Assembly: GCA_947453715.1 (NCBI GenBank)
Contig: CANGHX010000010.1
Span: 1 to 33,843, forward strand
DNA from: Flavobacteriales bacterium
GTDB taxonomy: Bacteria > Bacteroidota > Bacteroidia > Flavobacteriales_D > Crocinitomicaceae
Direction: 5' to 3'
Length of the DNA stretch: 33,843 bases
Notes under the pieces: generated by a model
The model's database searches: none
Seen by the model: the letters and a program-made list of their open reading frames with translations, nothing else
Told to the model about the DNA's origin: nothing
Program-made: the position numbers and the translations under genes
Shown here: positions 1 to 9,453 of the stretch, in pieces
Layout of the letters: each line of letters opens with the position of its first letter
Numbering within the stretch: the first letter of the stretch is position 1

Positions 1-128
1 AACATTGATATTAGTTTTATTCGGGCTTTATTGAAATAAGAACCAAAATGTTCATCTAAAACTGAAAATAACGATGTATCTTCGTAACTAACCTTGGAAA
101 TCGGACTTGAATGACTGCTTCGAAACAT
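1..128 (-). mobile_element. N-terminal fragment of a probable IS4-like transposase (runs off window edge)
   Basis: Reverse strand from ATG at 126-128 reads MFRSSHSSPISKVSYEDTSLFSVLDEHFGSYFNKARIKLISM, open to the window edge. The 'FG..xNxARIKxxxM' segment resembles the N-terminus of Bacteroidota IS4-family transposases (recalled, not searched). Confidence 0.5.
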
Positions 129-213
129 CGTCTAAGATACTGATTTCTAAGGTCTTAAACAAATATTTTCCGATTTAATTTATTGATAATCAATTGTTTA
201 TATTTTTTGTCAT

Positions 214-1071
214 GTAGTTAGTTCTAATTTAGAAAATAGTCGACAAAATTTTACAATCAATGCTTCAAATGGTGGAGTCATTATTGGCTCAAAAGGAACT
301 CGCGTATATATTCAACCAAATGTATTGTTGAATAGTAATAACCAAGTTATCTCCGGAAATGTAACTGTTGAACTTGTAGAGATTTACGACCGTTCTTCTA
401 TGCTTTTCTTAAATAAACCGACCATGGGAGTTTTACCTAATGGGAAACATGCTGCTTTGATTTCTGGTGGAGAATACTTTCTAAAAATAACTCAAAATGG
501 AGGTTTACTGCATTCTGATAATGGTGTGAATGTATTGTTGCCTGCTTCTAATACCGGTGGTTTACAAAATGGGATGAACCTATTTAATGGTGTGTTAAAT
601 GATCAACAAAATTTAGAATGGAATTTGTTAACTGACACAGTAAATGTTGTGCAAGATACAACTGGAACTGGTGGTGGAACATTTACTACGTCTTATTCGA
701 TTTTAGATGGGAATTGGGGTTGGACAAATGTTGATCGTTTTTATTCTGATCCTCGTCCAAAAACAACTCTAAAAGTAAAAGTGCCGACTGGTTTTGATAA
801 CACAAATTGTGAAGTTTACTTGACGTATGATGGTGAACAAACTGCTTTAGCTTCATTAGATACATATACTTCAGATGGATTTTTCTCTGAACATTATGGT
901 CAAATTCCAATTGGATTAAATGTACATTTCATTGCTGTTACAATGATTAATGGTCAATTAAATTATGCTATTCAAGCAGCTACAATTACTGATAATTACA
1001 TTGAATACATAAATTCTTTCACTCCAATTTCGCAAAGTGATTTAGCAACTCTGATTAATAATTTGCCTTAA
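214..1071 (+). pseudogene. 5'-truncated gene for a secreted/surface protein of unknown function
   Basis: ORF track starts at a TTG (325), but the frame is open back to 190 and reads convincingly as protein (..RQNFTINASNGGVIIGSKGTRVYIQPNVLLNSNNQVISGNVTVELVEIYDRSSMLFLNKPTMG..). There is no ATG or signal peptide upstream. The likely transposase lies just upstream. Confidence 0.5.
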
Positions 1072-1089
1072 AGGATTCAAATAATAATA

Positions 1090-1120
1090 CTGAAACTTCA
1101 AGTTCGCTTGGTGTTTTTTG
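1090..1120 (+). terminator. weak hairpin plus T-run after the 325-1071 ORF
   Basis: AAACTTCAAG-TTCG-CTTGGTGTTTTTT: imperfect stem (two mismatches) with TTCG loop and T-run. Confidence 0.45.
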
Positions 1121-1162
1121 TTATATGATATATTCTTAGTATAATTGGAAAAAATCTATATT

Positions 1163-1690
1163 ATGAAGAATGTAATCCTGACTATTTTTATCATCACTTC
1201 ACATAGTTTTCTTTTTTCACAAGATTATAATCTTAGAGATACTACTATTAATTATGACTTAGAATATAGTTTTATTTATTTTCATAGTGGATACAATATG
1301 AAAAATCGAAAAAAGAAAAAACTTATTAGAAATTATGAAAATCAAATAGCAAACAATGAAAAGGGGTATGATTTAATGATATATAAATTTTTAAAACAAA
1401 ATAATCGAATTAATTGTCCTTATGTTATTATCAGCACAAGAAATAATCATGGTAAAATAAAATTTTATGATGAAATTCTATATATTGATTCTAGCAATTA
1501 TCAGAAATTAAAATGCTACAAATACGAAGATTTAAAAAAGCAAAAACAAAAAATTGAAATTACTTGCAAAGTCAAATATTCATTCGATAATGTATACCTT
1601 TTTGAAGAATTTTTAGAAATTAAAAAAGTTGACGATAATACGTATTCTGAAGAAGAAGATCCTGAATTTAAAGTATTAAATTATGAATAA
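1163..1690 (+). CDS. exported hypothetical protein (signal peptide)
   Basis: ORF; preferred start at ATG 1163 gives MKNVILTIFIITSHSFLFSQDYN.., a typical signal peptide. Confidence 0.6.
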   Translation: MKNVILTIFIITSHSFLFSQDYNLRDTTINYDLEYSFIYFHSGYNMKNRKKKKLIRNYENQIANNEKGYDLMIYKFLKQNNRINCPYVIISTRNNHGKIKFYDEILYIDSSNYQKLKCYKYEDLKKQKQKIEITCKVKYSFDNVYLFEEFLEIKKVDDNTYSEEEDPEFKVLNYE

Positions 1691-2348
1691 AATAATCTAT
1701 TTATCTCTTTCGTTATTTCTAACAAGTTGTTATTGTTTTAATAAAGTATCGAAACCTGATGTTCGATTTTTATCACAAGGTCCTAAAATAGATTTATGTA
1801 ATATGCACGATAAAGGTGGAAATGCAATTCAGATAAATCCCTATTTTGGTTTTCCATTACAAGAAAAAATGATCATAAATTCACATTACAAACAATTTAC
1901 TAATTTTCAATTTCAACAAATAGGTCAGTTCGGAATTAAAGCTGAAAAGTATATTCATTTTATTTCTGTGCCTTTCAAAACTTTAGGTTTAGGAATAGAC
2001 GTTTCGGAATCATTCATTTCTTTTAAATATCAAGAAGTTCCAATAGCACCAATTTCGAATTTCATAAAAGTAAACCAAACAAGATTAATGTTAAGTGCTA
2101 GTTTTATTTCACTTGTTCAGAAAAATCTAATAGGTTATTTTAGTTTACAAGGAGGTAAAAACATTACAAATTATCACAATTCAAACTCAACTTCTAGTTA
2201 TAATAATTCTCAAAATATTCTGCCAAATATTTCATATAGAATTGGTTATGGTATGCATTATTATATTAAGAATTTATATGCTTTTAATTTAGAAGTTGGA
2301 TATGGAAATGCTGGATATGTCAGAATGGGCATAGTAAAATGGTTTTAA
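1683..2348 (+). CDS. putative lipoprotein of unknown function
   Basis: MNKIIYLSLSLFLTSCYC with a lipobox-like LTSC; overlaps the upstream ORF by 8 nt; C-terminus looks like beta-strand-rich sequence. Confidence 0.6.
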   Translation: MNKIIYLSLSLFLTSCYCFNKVSKPDVRFLSQGPKIDLCNMHDKGGNAIQINPYFGFPLQEKMIINSHYKQFTNFQFQQIGQFGIKAEKYIHFISVPFKTLGLGIDVSESFISFKYQEVPIAPISNFIKVNQTRLMLSASFISLVQKNLIGYFSLQGGKNITNYHNSNSTSSYNNSQNILPNISYRIGYGMHYYIKNLYAFNLEVGYGNAGYVRMGIVKWF

Positions 2349-2394
2349 GTTAAAGTTTTGAAAGGAAATTTTTATTCATACTCACAAAAAACCT

Positions 2395-2402
2395 TACCTT
2401 TG
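2395..2402 (+). promoter_or_regulatory. possible -7 box (TACCTTTG) upstream of fabV
   Basis: Matches the Bacteroidota -7 consensus TAnnTTTG; no convincing -33 TTTG at standard spacing. Confidence 0.3.
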
Positions 2403-2481
2403 ATCTCAAATTGAAATGATACTAAGAACGACTATTTAAGAATTTATCTTTTAGAAATTCCAGTATATAAAAAAATAAAGT

Positions 2482-3672
2482 ATGATTATTGAACCAAGAA
2501 TGCGCGGATTTATCTGCTTAACAGCTCACCCAAAAGGTTGTGAGCAAAATGTAATCAATCAAATTAATTATGTGAAATCTAAAGGCGCAATCAATGGCCC
2601 TAAAAAAGTACTCGTTATTGGTGCTTCTACAGGATTTGGTTTGGCTTCTAGAATTACGAGTGCTTTTGGATCAGATGCAGCTACAATTGGTGTATTTTTT
2701 GAAAAACCTGCTGCTGAAGGTAAACCAGCTTCTCCAGGATTTTATAACTCAGCTGCTTTTGAAAAACAAGCTCATGCTGCTGGACTTTATGCTAAAAGTA
2801 TCAATGGCGATGCATTCTCAAACGAAATTAAAGATAAAACAATCGATTTAATCAAAGCTGATTTAGGTCAAGTTGACTTAATAATTTACAGTTTGGCTTC
2901 TCCTGTTAGAACAAATCCTAACACAGGAATTACACACAAATCTGTTTTGAAACCTATAGGTCAAAACTTTACAAATAAAACAGTTGATTTTCATACTGGT
3001 AATGTAACTCAAGTTTCTATCGACCCTTGTAACGAGGAAGATATTGAAAACACTGTTGCTGTAATGGGTGGTGAAGACTGGGCAATGTGGATCGAAGCAA
3101 TGAAAAAAGCGGGTGTTTTAGCTCCAAATGCTCAAACAGTTGCTTACTCTTATATAGGTCCTTCTTTAACTGAACCTGTTTACCGTAAAGGGACAATCGG
3201 TCGTGCAAAAGATCATTTAGAAGCTACTGCATTCGAAATTACTAAATCATTGGCTGATTTGAATGGTAAAGCATTTGTTTCTGTTAATAAAGCATTGGTA
3301 ACACAAGCGAGTTCTGCAATTCCAGTAATTCCATTGTACATTTCTTTATTGTACAAAGTAATGAAGGCAGAAGGGATTCACGAAGGTTGTATCGAGCAAA
3401 TTCAACGTTTATTTGCTGAAAGATTATACACAGGTGCTGCAGCTCCAATCGATGAGGCAGGACGTATTCGTATCGATGACTGGGAAATGCGTGCTGATGT
3501 TCAAGCAAAAGTTGCTGAATTATGGGAACAAGCGACAACTGAATCTTTACCAACACTTGGTGATTTAGCTGGATATAGCGATGATTTCTACAATTTATTC
3601 GGTTTCAAAGTTGCTGGTGTAAATTACACAGATGATGTAAACGAAATGGTAGAAGTACCAGGATTAGTTTAA
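2482..3672 (+). CDS. fabV: trans-2-enoyl-CoA/enoyl-ACP reductase FabV
   Basis: MIIEPRMRGFICLTAHPKGCEQNV.. start, VLVIGASTGFGLASRI nucleotide-binding motif, 396 aa; recognised FabV/TER family. Confidence 0.93.
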   Translation: MIIEPRMRGFICLTAHPKGCEQNVINQINYVKSKGAINGPKKVLVIGASTGFGLASRITSAFGSDAATIGVFFEKPAAEGKPASPGFYNSAAFEKQAHAAGLYAKSINGDAFSNEIKDKTIDLIKADLGQVDLIIYSLASPVRTNPNTGITHKSVLKPIGQNFTNKTVDFHTGNVTQVSIDPCNEEDIENTVAVMGGEDWAMWIEAMKKAGVLAPNAQTVAYSYIGPSLTEPVYRKGTIGRAKDHLEATAFEITKSLADLNGKAFVSVNKALVTQASSAIPVIPLYISLLYKVMKAEGIHEGCIEQIQRLFAERLYTGAAAPIDEAGRIRIDDWEMRADVQAKVAELWEQATTESLPTLGDLAGYSDDFYNLFGFKVAGVNYTDDVNEMVEVPGLV

Positions 3673-3692
3673 TCGAATTATATAATTGATTG

Positions 3693-3725
3693 AATGGGCT
3701 TGCAGTTTTGTGAGCCCATTTTTAT
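3693..3725 (+). terminator. rho-independent terminator after fabV
   Basis: AATGGGCT..AGCCCATT stem followed by TTTTTA. Confidence 0.75.
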
Positions 3726-6700
3726 TGAAAGCAAACCTTCCATCCCCTATTTTCTAAAACGCGTTGTAACGTAACTAATTCATTCACATTACTCAATTGC
3801 TGAACAATAGATTGAAATGTTACGGTGTTATTTCCAAAATCAACGATTGGTTTTAAATGATGTGGGAACATCGGAATTGATTTCTCTTCCTGAGTTTCAA
3901 TTTGAGCTAAAAACAATTTCAGTAAACGAATAGATTCATTCTCCGTTAATTTAAAATCAGACGATTTTACAGAACTTACAAAATGAATGGTTTCTTTCGC
4001 TCTTGTCAATAAAACATTCAATCGTTTATTCCCATTTTTTTGATTCAACGGACCAAAGCGCATATGAAAATCTCCTTCTTCATTTCTAGCATATCCTAAA
4101 CTGATAATCAATTCATCGCATTCTTCTCCTTGCACATTTTCTAAGGACTTAAAGAATGTTAAATTCTGATCAATCTTATCTTGAAGTAGCAATTGTTGTT
4201 CGGTCGGCAATGCTTTCCAAATGGCAGCTAATTGACTTTCAGAAAAGGCAACAATCCCAATCGAATTTTCTTTTAAACTGCTTTTTAATCTTGACTCAAT
4301 TATTCCTGCAACAACTTTTGCCTCCTCCAAATTTTGGTTGTCTTTGTAAATTCCTTTTTCACAATAATACCAATTCAATGGCTGATGATTTTGTTTTGCT
4401 GAAGGATAAGCAATCAAAGAATTTGAATAAAAATGAGTATTCGAAAATTGAATTAATGAAGGAAATTGACTTCGATAATGATGCTGCAATGAAATCGTTT
4501 TCCAATAAAAATTGGATTGGTGCAACAAATCTACAACATCAGTAGAACCAACTTTGAAAAATGAACTTGGTCCCATTTGTTGATCATCACCTGCAACGAT
4601 TATTCGCTTCCCTCGATGAATTGAACCCAACGCATTTGTTAGCGGAATTTGACTCGCTTCATCAAATAAAACGATATCAAATAAATTTGCTTTTAGAGGA
4701 AAACATGTTGAAACCTGAACGGGATTACTCAGCCAAATTGGCTTTAAAATTTTGATCCATTCTACTGCTTCTGTTTTTAATAATTCGCGAATCGAAGGAT
4801 GATTTCTTGTTTTAGAAAATTCCTTTACTAAAATTGATTTACCTTTTTTTAAGCGTTTTTTAAATGCCTTTTCTTCTTCAGAAAGTCGAACGGTTGAACT
4901 CTGTAATAGGGTATGATATTTTTGAAATTGATCTTGAATTTTTTGGATTATTTGCTCCCCAAAAAGTTTATTTTCTTCCTCTTCTAATTGAATAATTTCA
5001 GAAATTTTTGTGCCGATTTTTTGAAAATTAAACTGTGCTAATTCAGGAAAATATCGTTCGAAATTAATCCAATTTCCTTTGAAAAGAACTTGCTCATATT
5101 CTGGAAAATTTTCACATTTTGAAAGTAACTTATAGCTTCTTTCTGAAAGCAATTCTAACTTTTTTTGTAGTCGAATTACTTCTGAAAAATAGGTTTCAAT
5201 GGATTCAAAAACGAAGCTGATTGATTGCGTTTCTGAAAGTGAAAAATACGTTTTCAAGTTCGATTTTAATTGACCTAAAGAAACATGATAATCACTCAAA
5301 CGTTTACGTTCAATTTCAGGAATTGTTAAATATAATTCCCAATCATTCGCCTTGATTTGCAAGATTAATAAATCAATAATAGTAAGGTCAATTTCTGGTT
5401 CATTTATTTCTATTTCGCAAAATTCATTCTTTATTAACGATAATGAATTGTTTTTGTCTAAATATTCTTTCCAATTTCGAAGTGCAATTTGGTGATCAAT
5501 AAATGAACTATTTGCTAATTGGTTGATCCTTTTTCGTGCTTTTCGTTTGTTCCAAAAAGAACCATTTTCAAGATTGGAAAGTAAATATTCTGTTTCATTT
5601 TGTGATGGAAATTCTTTCCAATTTTGCTTTTCATTTTCAATTAAATCAACTTCATTTTTTAATTTCAAATAACGTTTTCGAAGGCTCTTATATTTTTTTT
5701 GTTGAGGTGAATTTGGAATCAATAATTTAAAATAATTCTTCTTTGATTCATTCTCTATCAATTGACAAATTGCCGCTTTTTTGATTACCTCATCCAATGA
5801 AAAAAGTGTGTCAAACGAATAAATGTTTTGCAATAATTCAAACATCTTTTTCCACTCAATAACGAGCTGATCAAAGGTCAAAAATTGAGCTGATTTTACA
5901 ACGTGAAATGGAAGAAATTGTAAGGCTAAATTTGACTTGTTTGTATAGATTTCTTGGATGCTTTTTTGATCCACTAACCATTCAGATACAAATGGAACAT
6001 CACTAAAATAATTTGCATTTGTAAAATCAATTTCCTTTGAGAGTTGATGAAATTCATCGAATGTTACACCTCCTACCAATTCCTTTTTGGAAAGTAAATC
6101 CAACTGTAATTGCAAGTAATCTTTATACTGTTCAGAAAGCAATAAATTATTCGTTCGTCTTGGAAAGATTGTATCCATCTTATACCAAGTTTGCTCAAGC
6201 GATTTTAAAAAATCAGATGCATTTGTTTCGCTTGTTGTTACAAACGTAAAATCATCTAAGCCAAATTTAGAAAGCTTTTTTTGAAGTACTTCTAAAGCAA
6301 CTCGCTTCTCTGAAATGACCAAAGTAGAAAGTCCTTGATTTAGAGATTTACCCAAAATATTGGTTAAAACTTGCGATTTACCTGTTCCCGGTGGACCTTG
6401 AATAACACAGTTCTCCTGTTGAATAGTTTCCAAAACATCCAAATGATCATTATCTGAAGCGTATAATAGTTGACGATCAAACTCAAAGAAATAGTCCGAT
6501 TTTACATCTTCTTTTCCTAAAAGTTGCTGAACATTTTCGTTGAGATCATCGACTAAAGATAACTCTTCTAAATCCCTTAAAATTTGAAAGCGATGGTGAT
6601 GAAAATTTCCAATCGTATATTTTTCTGTGAACTGAAAATCTAAATTTAATGATTGAACCCATGTTTCAAACTGGTGAATAATATCAATTGAAAAATCAAT

Positions 6701-7108
6701 TTCAGGAAGTTCTAATTCATAAATTTCTTTGAAAGTATTTACTAAAAACGGATTGAAAATAAAACCTGAATCCGATAATGTAAACGTTAAATCTTCCTCA
6801 ATTTTTGATTTCTTAAAATCCAATGGAATTAAAAAAATGGGCGTTTCAACAAGTTTTGATTTTACCAACCAACTCATCGCTCCAACACTCAAACAAAGAG
6901 GCGAAATTCCTGTTTCTTTGAAATGATTTTCTGCTGATTTTAAGATCGTTTTTAATTCCGCTGTTGGTGTGATTTTGAATTCTTCCGACTTCTGAGTATC
7001 ACATTCAAAAACGGAAGATTTGTTTGAAATATCAACCAATAAATCATTCATCGCAAATTGAGTAATTTCACGAATATGATTTTCTATATGATTTCTTACC
7101 GATTCCAA
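3722..7108 (-). CDS. SF1 DNA/RNA helicase, AAA_11/AAA_12 type with DUF4011-like N-terminus
   Basis: Walker A CVIQGPPGTGKSQVL; DEAS box (VLFDEASQIP); GDDQQMGPSSFF; C-terminal helicase motifs VQGEECDELIISLGYA and RLNVLLTRAKE. Start codon is TTG in the ORF track, so the exact start is uncertain. Confidence 0.85.
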   Translation of the reverse strand: MESVRNHIENHIREITQFAMNDLLVDISNKSSVFECDTQKSEEFKITPTAELKTILKSAENHFKETGISPLCLSVGAMSWLVKSKLVETPIFLIPLDFKKSKIEEDLTFTLSDSGFIFNPFLVNTFKEIYELELPEIDFSIDIIHQFETWVQSLNLDFQFTEKYTIGNFHHHRFQILRDLEELSLVDDLNENVQQLLGKEDVKSDYFFEFDRQLLYASDNDHLDVLETIQQENCVIQGPPGTGKSQVLTNILGKSLNQGLSTLVISEKRVALEVLQKKLSKFGLDDFTFVTTSETNASDFLKSLEQTWYKMDTIFPRRTNNLLLSEQYKDYLQLQLDLLSKKELVGGVTFDEFHQLSKEIDFTNANYFSDVPFVSEWLVDQKSIQEIYTNKSNLALQFLPFHVVKSAQFLTFDQLVIEWKKMFELLQNIYSFDTLFSLDEVIKKAAICQLIENESKKNYFKLLIPNSPQQKKYKSLRKRYLKLKNEVDLIENEKQNWKEFPSQNETEYLLSNLENGSFWNKRKARKRINQLANSSFIDHQIALRNWKEYLDKNNSLSLIKNEFCEIEINEPEIDLTIIDLLILQIKANDWELYLTIPEIERKRLSDYHVSLGQLKSNLKTYFSLSETQSISFVFESIETYFSEVIRLQKKLELLSERSYKLLSKCENFPEYEQVLFKGNWINFERYFPELAQFNFQKIGTKISEIIQLEEEENKLFGEQIIQKIQDQFQKYHTLLQSSTVRLSEEEKAFKKRLKKGKSILVKEFSKTRNHPSIRELLKTEAVEWIKILKPIWLSNPVQVSTCFPLKANLFDIVLFDEASQIPLTNALGSIHRGKRIIVAGDDQQMGPSSFFKVGSTDVVDLLHQSNFYWKTISLQHHYRSQFPSLIQFSNTHFYSNSLIAYPSAKQNHQPLNWYYCEKGIYKDNQNLEEAKVVAGIIESRLKSSLKENSIGIVAFSESQLAAIWKALPTEQQLLLQDKIDQNLTFFKSLENVQGEECDELIISLGYARNEEGDFHMRFGPLNQKNGNKRLNVLLTRAKETIHFVSSVKSSDFKLTENESIRLLKLFLAQIETQEEKSIPMFPHHLKPIVDFGNNTVTFQSIVQQLSNVNELVTLQRVLENRGWKVCFQ

Positions 7109-7145
7109 TATGTTAAAATTATAAAAAAGTCTTGGTAATTGGCAT

Positions 7146-7153
7146 TAATTTTG
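7146..7153 (+). promoter_or_regulatory. -7 box TAATTTTG upstream of the mini T9SS protein
   Basis: Exact match to TAnnTTTG, about 28 nt before ATG 7181; no clear -33 element at standard spacing. Confidence 0.35.
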
Positions 7154-7180
7154 TATTTTAGAGCTAAGTATTTAAATACT

Positions 7181-7555
7181 ATGTGTATGAAAAAAATTAT
7201 ACTTCTTATTATAGCTTTGGTTTCAATAGTTGAATTGAATGCAAAATCTCCTCTAATGTATTCGGATGATGAATATAACTCTGAGCTTTTTTCTAGCATC
7301 GATCCAACTATTTCGATTTTCCCAAATCCTACAAATTCAGATGCAACTCTAAATATTACGTTACCAAAAGCAGCTGCAGTTTCATACTCAGTTTCAAATT
7401 CATTAGGACAACAAATAGAAGCTGATAATTTAGGAACATTAAAAGACGGATCTTATTCTATAAAATTAAATTCTACTGATTATTCAAATGGTATTTACTT
7501 CATTAAAGTAAGAATTGGTGATTCAATGATTACTCAAAAATTAATTGTGAAATAA
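7181..7555 (+). CDS. small T9SS type A sorting-domain protein (signal peptide plus sorting tail)
   Basis: MCMKKIILLIIALVSIVELNA signal peptide; ISIFPNPTNSDATLNITLP...GIYFIKVRIGDSMITQKLIVK is a classic Por secretion tail. ATG 7181 or 7187 preferred to TTG 7139. Confidence 0.8.
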   Translation: MCMKKIILLIIALVSIVELNAKSPLMYSDDEYNSELFSSIDPTISIFPNPTNSDATLNITLPKAAAVSYSVSNSLGQQIEADNLGTLKDGSYSIKLNSTDYSNGIYFIKVRIGDSMITQKLIVK

Positions 7556-7570
7556 TCTATATAAACTATT

Positions 7571-7605
7571 TTTAAAGGGGATTCTTAATGAGTCCCCTTT
7601 TTATT
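7571..7605 (+). terminator. rho-independent terminator
   Basis: AAAGGGGATTC-TTAAT-GAGTCCCCTTT followed by T-run. Confidence 0.8.
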
Positions 7606-7666
7606 TCCAAGCATATTCAATTAGGTTTACATCTCTTATTATTAAACATAAACATATTACATATTT

Positions 7667-8809
7667 ATGAAATTCGGTACTAAAGCTATACATGCTGGTG
7701 TTCACCCAGATCCTGCTACTGGTGCAATCATGACGCCCATTTATCAAACTTCAACATATGTTCAAGAGGGTATTGGAAATCATAAAGGTTATGAATATTC
7801 TAGGACATTGAATCCAACGCGTGATGCTTTAGAAAAAAATATCGCTGCAATTGAAAATGGAAAATATGGTGCTTGTTTTGGTTCTGGTTTAGCTGCAATT
7901 GATTGTATCATCAAAATGCTAAATCCAGGTGATGAAGTAATTTCAACAAACGATTTATATGGTGGCTCATACCGTTTATTTAAAACGATTTTTGAAAAAT
8001 ATGGAATTGTATTTCATTTTGTTGATATGAATAATGTTCAAAATGTAGAAGCGGAAGTTAATTCGAAAACAAAATTAATTTGGGTCGAAACGCCAACGAA
8101 CCCAATGATGAATATAGTAGACATTGAAGAAATGGCAAAAGTTGCAAAAAAAGCAAATGCAATGTTAGCTGTAGATAATACGTTTGCAACTCCTTATTTA
8201 CAAAATCCTTTAGATTTAGGTGCTGATATCGTGATGCATTCAGCAACAAAATACCTAGGCGGCCATTCAGATGTTGTTATGGGAGCTTTAGTAACGTCAA
8301 ATAATGAGATTGCTAAAGAAATGTATCGCATCCAAAATTCATCAGGAGCTGTCACTGCACCAATGGATTCTTTCTTGGTATTAAGAGGTATCAAAACTTT
8401 ACATATTCGTATGCAACGTCATTGCGAAAATGGAGAAAAAATTGCTCGTTTTTTGAAAACTCATCCAAAAGTAGACAATGTTTATTGGCCTGGATTTGAA
8501 ACACATCCAAATCATACAGTTGCTAAAAAACAAATGAGAGGTTTTGGTGGTATGATTTCCTTTTCATTAAAAGGAAATAAATTAGAAGACGCTCATAAAG
8601 TTGTAAAAAATGTAGAATTGTTCGCTTTAGCTGAATCATTAGGAGGTGTAGAATCATTAATTGGTCATCCAGCAACGATGACGCATGCTTCTATTCCGAA
8701 GGAAGAAAGAGAAAAATTGGGAATTGTTGATTCATTGATTCGCTTGAGTGTTGGTATCGAAGATGTCGAAGATTTAATAGCTGATTTGAAGCAAGCTTTA
8801 TCTTTATAA
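7667..8809 (+). CDS. metB: cystathionine gamma-synthase / Cys-Met metabolism PLP-dependent enzyme
   Basis: MKFGTKAIHAGVHPDPATGAIMTPIYQTSTYVQ..; YEYSRTLNPTR; PLP-lysine motif HSATKYLGGHSD; 380 aa. Gamma-synthase versus gamma-lyase cannot be resolved here. Confidence 0.9.
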   Translation: MKFGTKAIHAGVHPDPATGAIMTPIYQTSTYVQEGIGNHKGYEYSRTLNPTRDALEKNIAAIENGKYGACFGSGLAAIDCIIKMLNPGDEVISTNDLYGGSYRLFKTIFEKYGIVFHFVDMNNVQNVEAEVNSKTKLIWVETPTNPMMNIVDIEEMAKVAKKANAMLAVDNTFATPYLQNPLDLGADIVMHSATKYLGGHSDVVMGALVTSNNEIAKEMYRIQNSSGAVTAPMDSFLVLRGIKTLHIRMQRHCENGEKIARFLKTHPKVDNVYWPGFETHPNHTVAKKQMRGFGGMISFSLKGNKLEDAHKVVKNVELFALAESLGGVESLIGHPATMTHASIPKEEREKLGIVDSLIRLSVGIEDVEDLIADLKQALSL

Positions 8810-8813
8810 AATT

Positions 8814-8850
8814 AAAATCCCCATTAAGAATTTCTCAATGGGGATTTTTT
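8814..8850. terminator. bidirectional terminator between metB-like gene and yceI
   Basis: AAAATCCCCATT-AAGAATTTCTC-AATGGGGATTTT perfect 12-bp stem, T-run on both strands; genes converge here. Confidence 0.85.
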
Positions 8851-8869
8851 ATTTGTTTGTTGTTTGTTC

Positions 8870-9394
8870 TTAGTTTACTTTCGCAAATTGTGCATTTACT
8901 AATAATTTAACTTCGTCAGAAACCACTACATTTCCAGCTTCAGTAACTGCATGGAATTCCAAACCAAATTCTTTACGGCTGATTTTTCCAGAGATTTCAA
9001 AACCATGTTTTTCATTTCCATAAGGATCAACTGCACTTCCAGAATACTCTGCTGTCAAAGTAACTTGTTTCGTATTTCCTCTTAATGTAAAATCTCCTAC
9101 TAATTCAAAATCATCACCTTTTTTAGTAAAACCAGTTGATTTGAAAGATAATTTTGGATGATTTGCAGCATCAAAGAAATCTGGACTTTTTAAATGACCA
9201 TCTCTTTGTTCGTTGTTTGTGTTAATGCTATCAATTTCTGCTTCAAAAGAAAATACTGCATCAGATAAATCTGCATTGTTTGCATTGATTTCTCCATCAA
9301 ATTTTGTGAAGTTTCCAGAAACAGTTGAAATCATTAAATGTTTGATTTTAAAAGTTACTTCTGAGTGCGCTGCGTCAATTTTGTATGTTGCCAT
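8870..9394 (-). CDS. YceI family protein
   Basis: MATYKIDAAHSEVTFKIKHLMISTVSGNFTKFDGEI.., 174 aa; typical YceI lipocalin-like domain without signal peptide. Confidence 0.92.
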   Translation of the reverse strand: MATYKIDAAHSEVTFKIKHLMISTVSGNFTKFDGEINANNADLSDAVFSFEAEIDSINTNNEQRDGHLKSPDFFDAANHPKLSFKSTGFTKKGDDFELVGDFTLRGNTKQVTLTAEYSGSAVDPYGNEKHGFEISGKISRKEFGLEFHAVTEAGNVVVSDEVKLLVNAQFAKVN

Positions 9395-9420
9395 TTTGTA
9401 TTTTTTTAATGTTTAAAGTA

Positions 9421-9453
9421 CAAATATACATTAAATTTATTTACCTAGGCAAA
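9421..9453 (-). promoter_or_regulatory. Bacteroidota-type promoter of yceI (TTTG-N21-TATATTTG)
   Basis: On the minus strand, TTTG (9453-9450) and TATATTTG (9428-9421) separated by 21 nt, about 27 nt before the start codon. Confidence 0.65.

Noticed and set aside
686-910. Antisense 74-aa ORF within the truncated secreted-protein gene
   Set aside because: Low-complexity translation opposite a better coding frame; no start context.
2594-2851. 85-aa ORF inside fabV in another frame
   Set aside because: Shadow ORF rich in Leu/Gln caused by AT-rich codon bias; fabV is clearly the real gene.
3017-3556. Antisense ORFs of 63 and 90 aa over fabV
   Set aside because: No signal peptide, domain or ribosome site; opposite a conserved enzyme.
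4156-6926. Several plus-strand ORFs (60-129 aa) within the helicase gene
   Set aside because: Antisense shadows of a long coding frame with recognisable helicase motifs.
7096-7299. 67-aa minus ORF overlapping the mini T9SS gene
   Set aside because: Antisense of a recognisable signal peptide; nothing domain-like.
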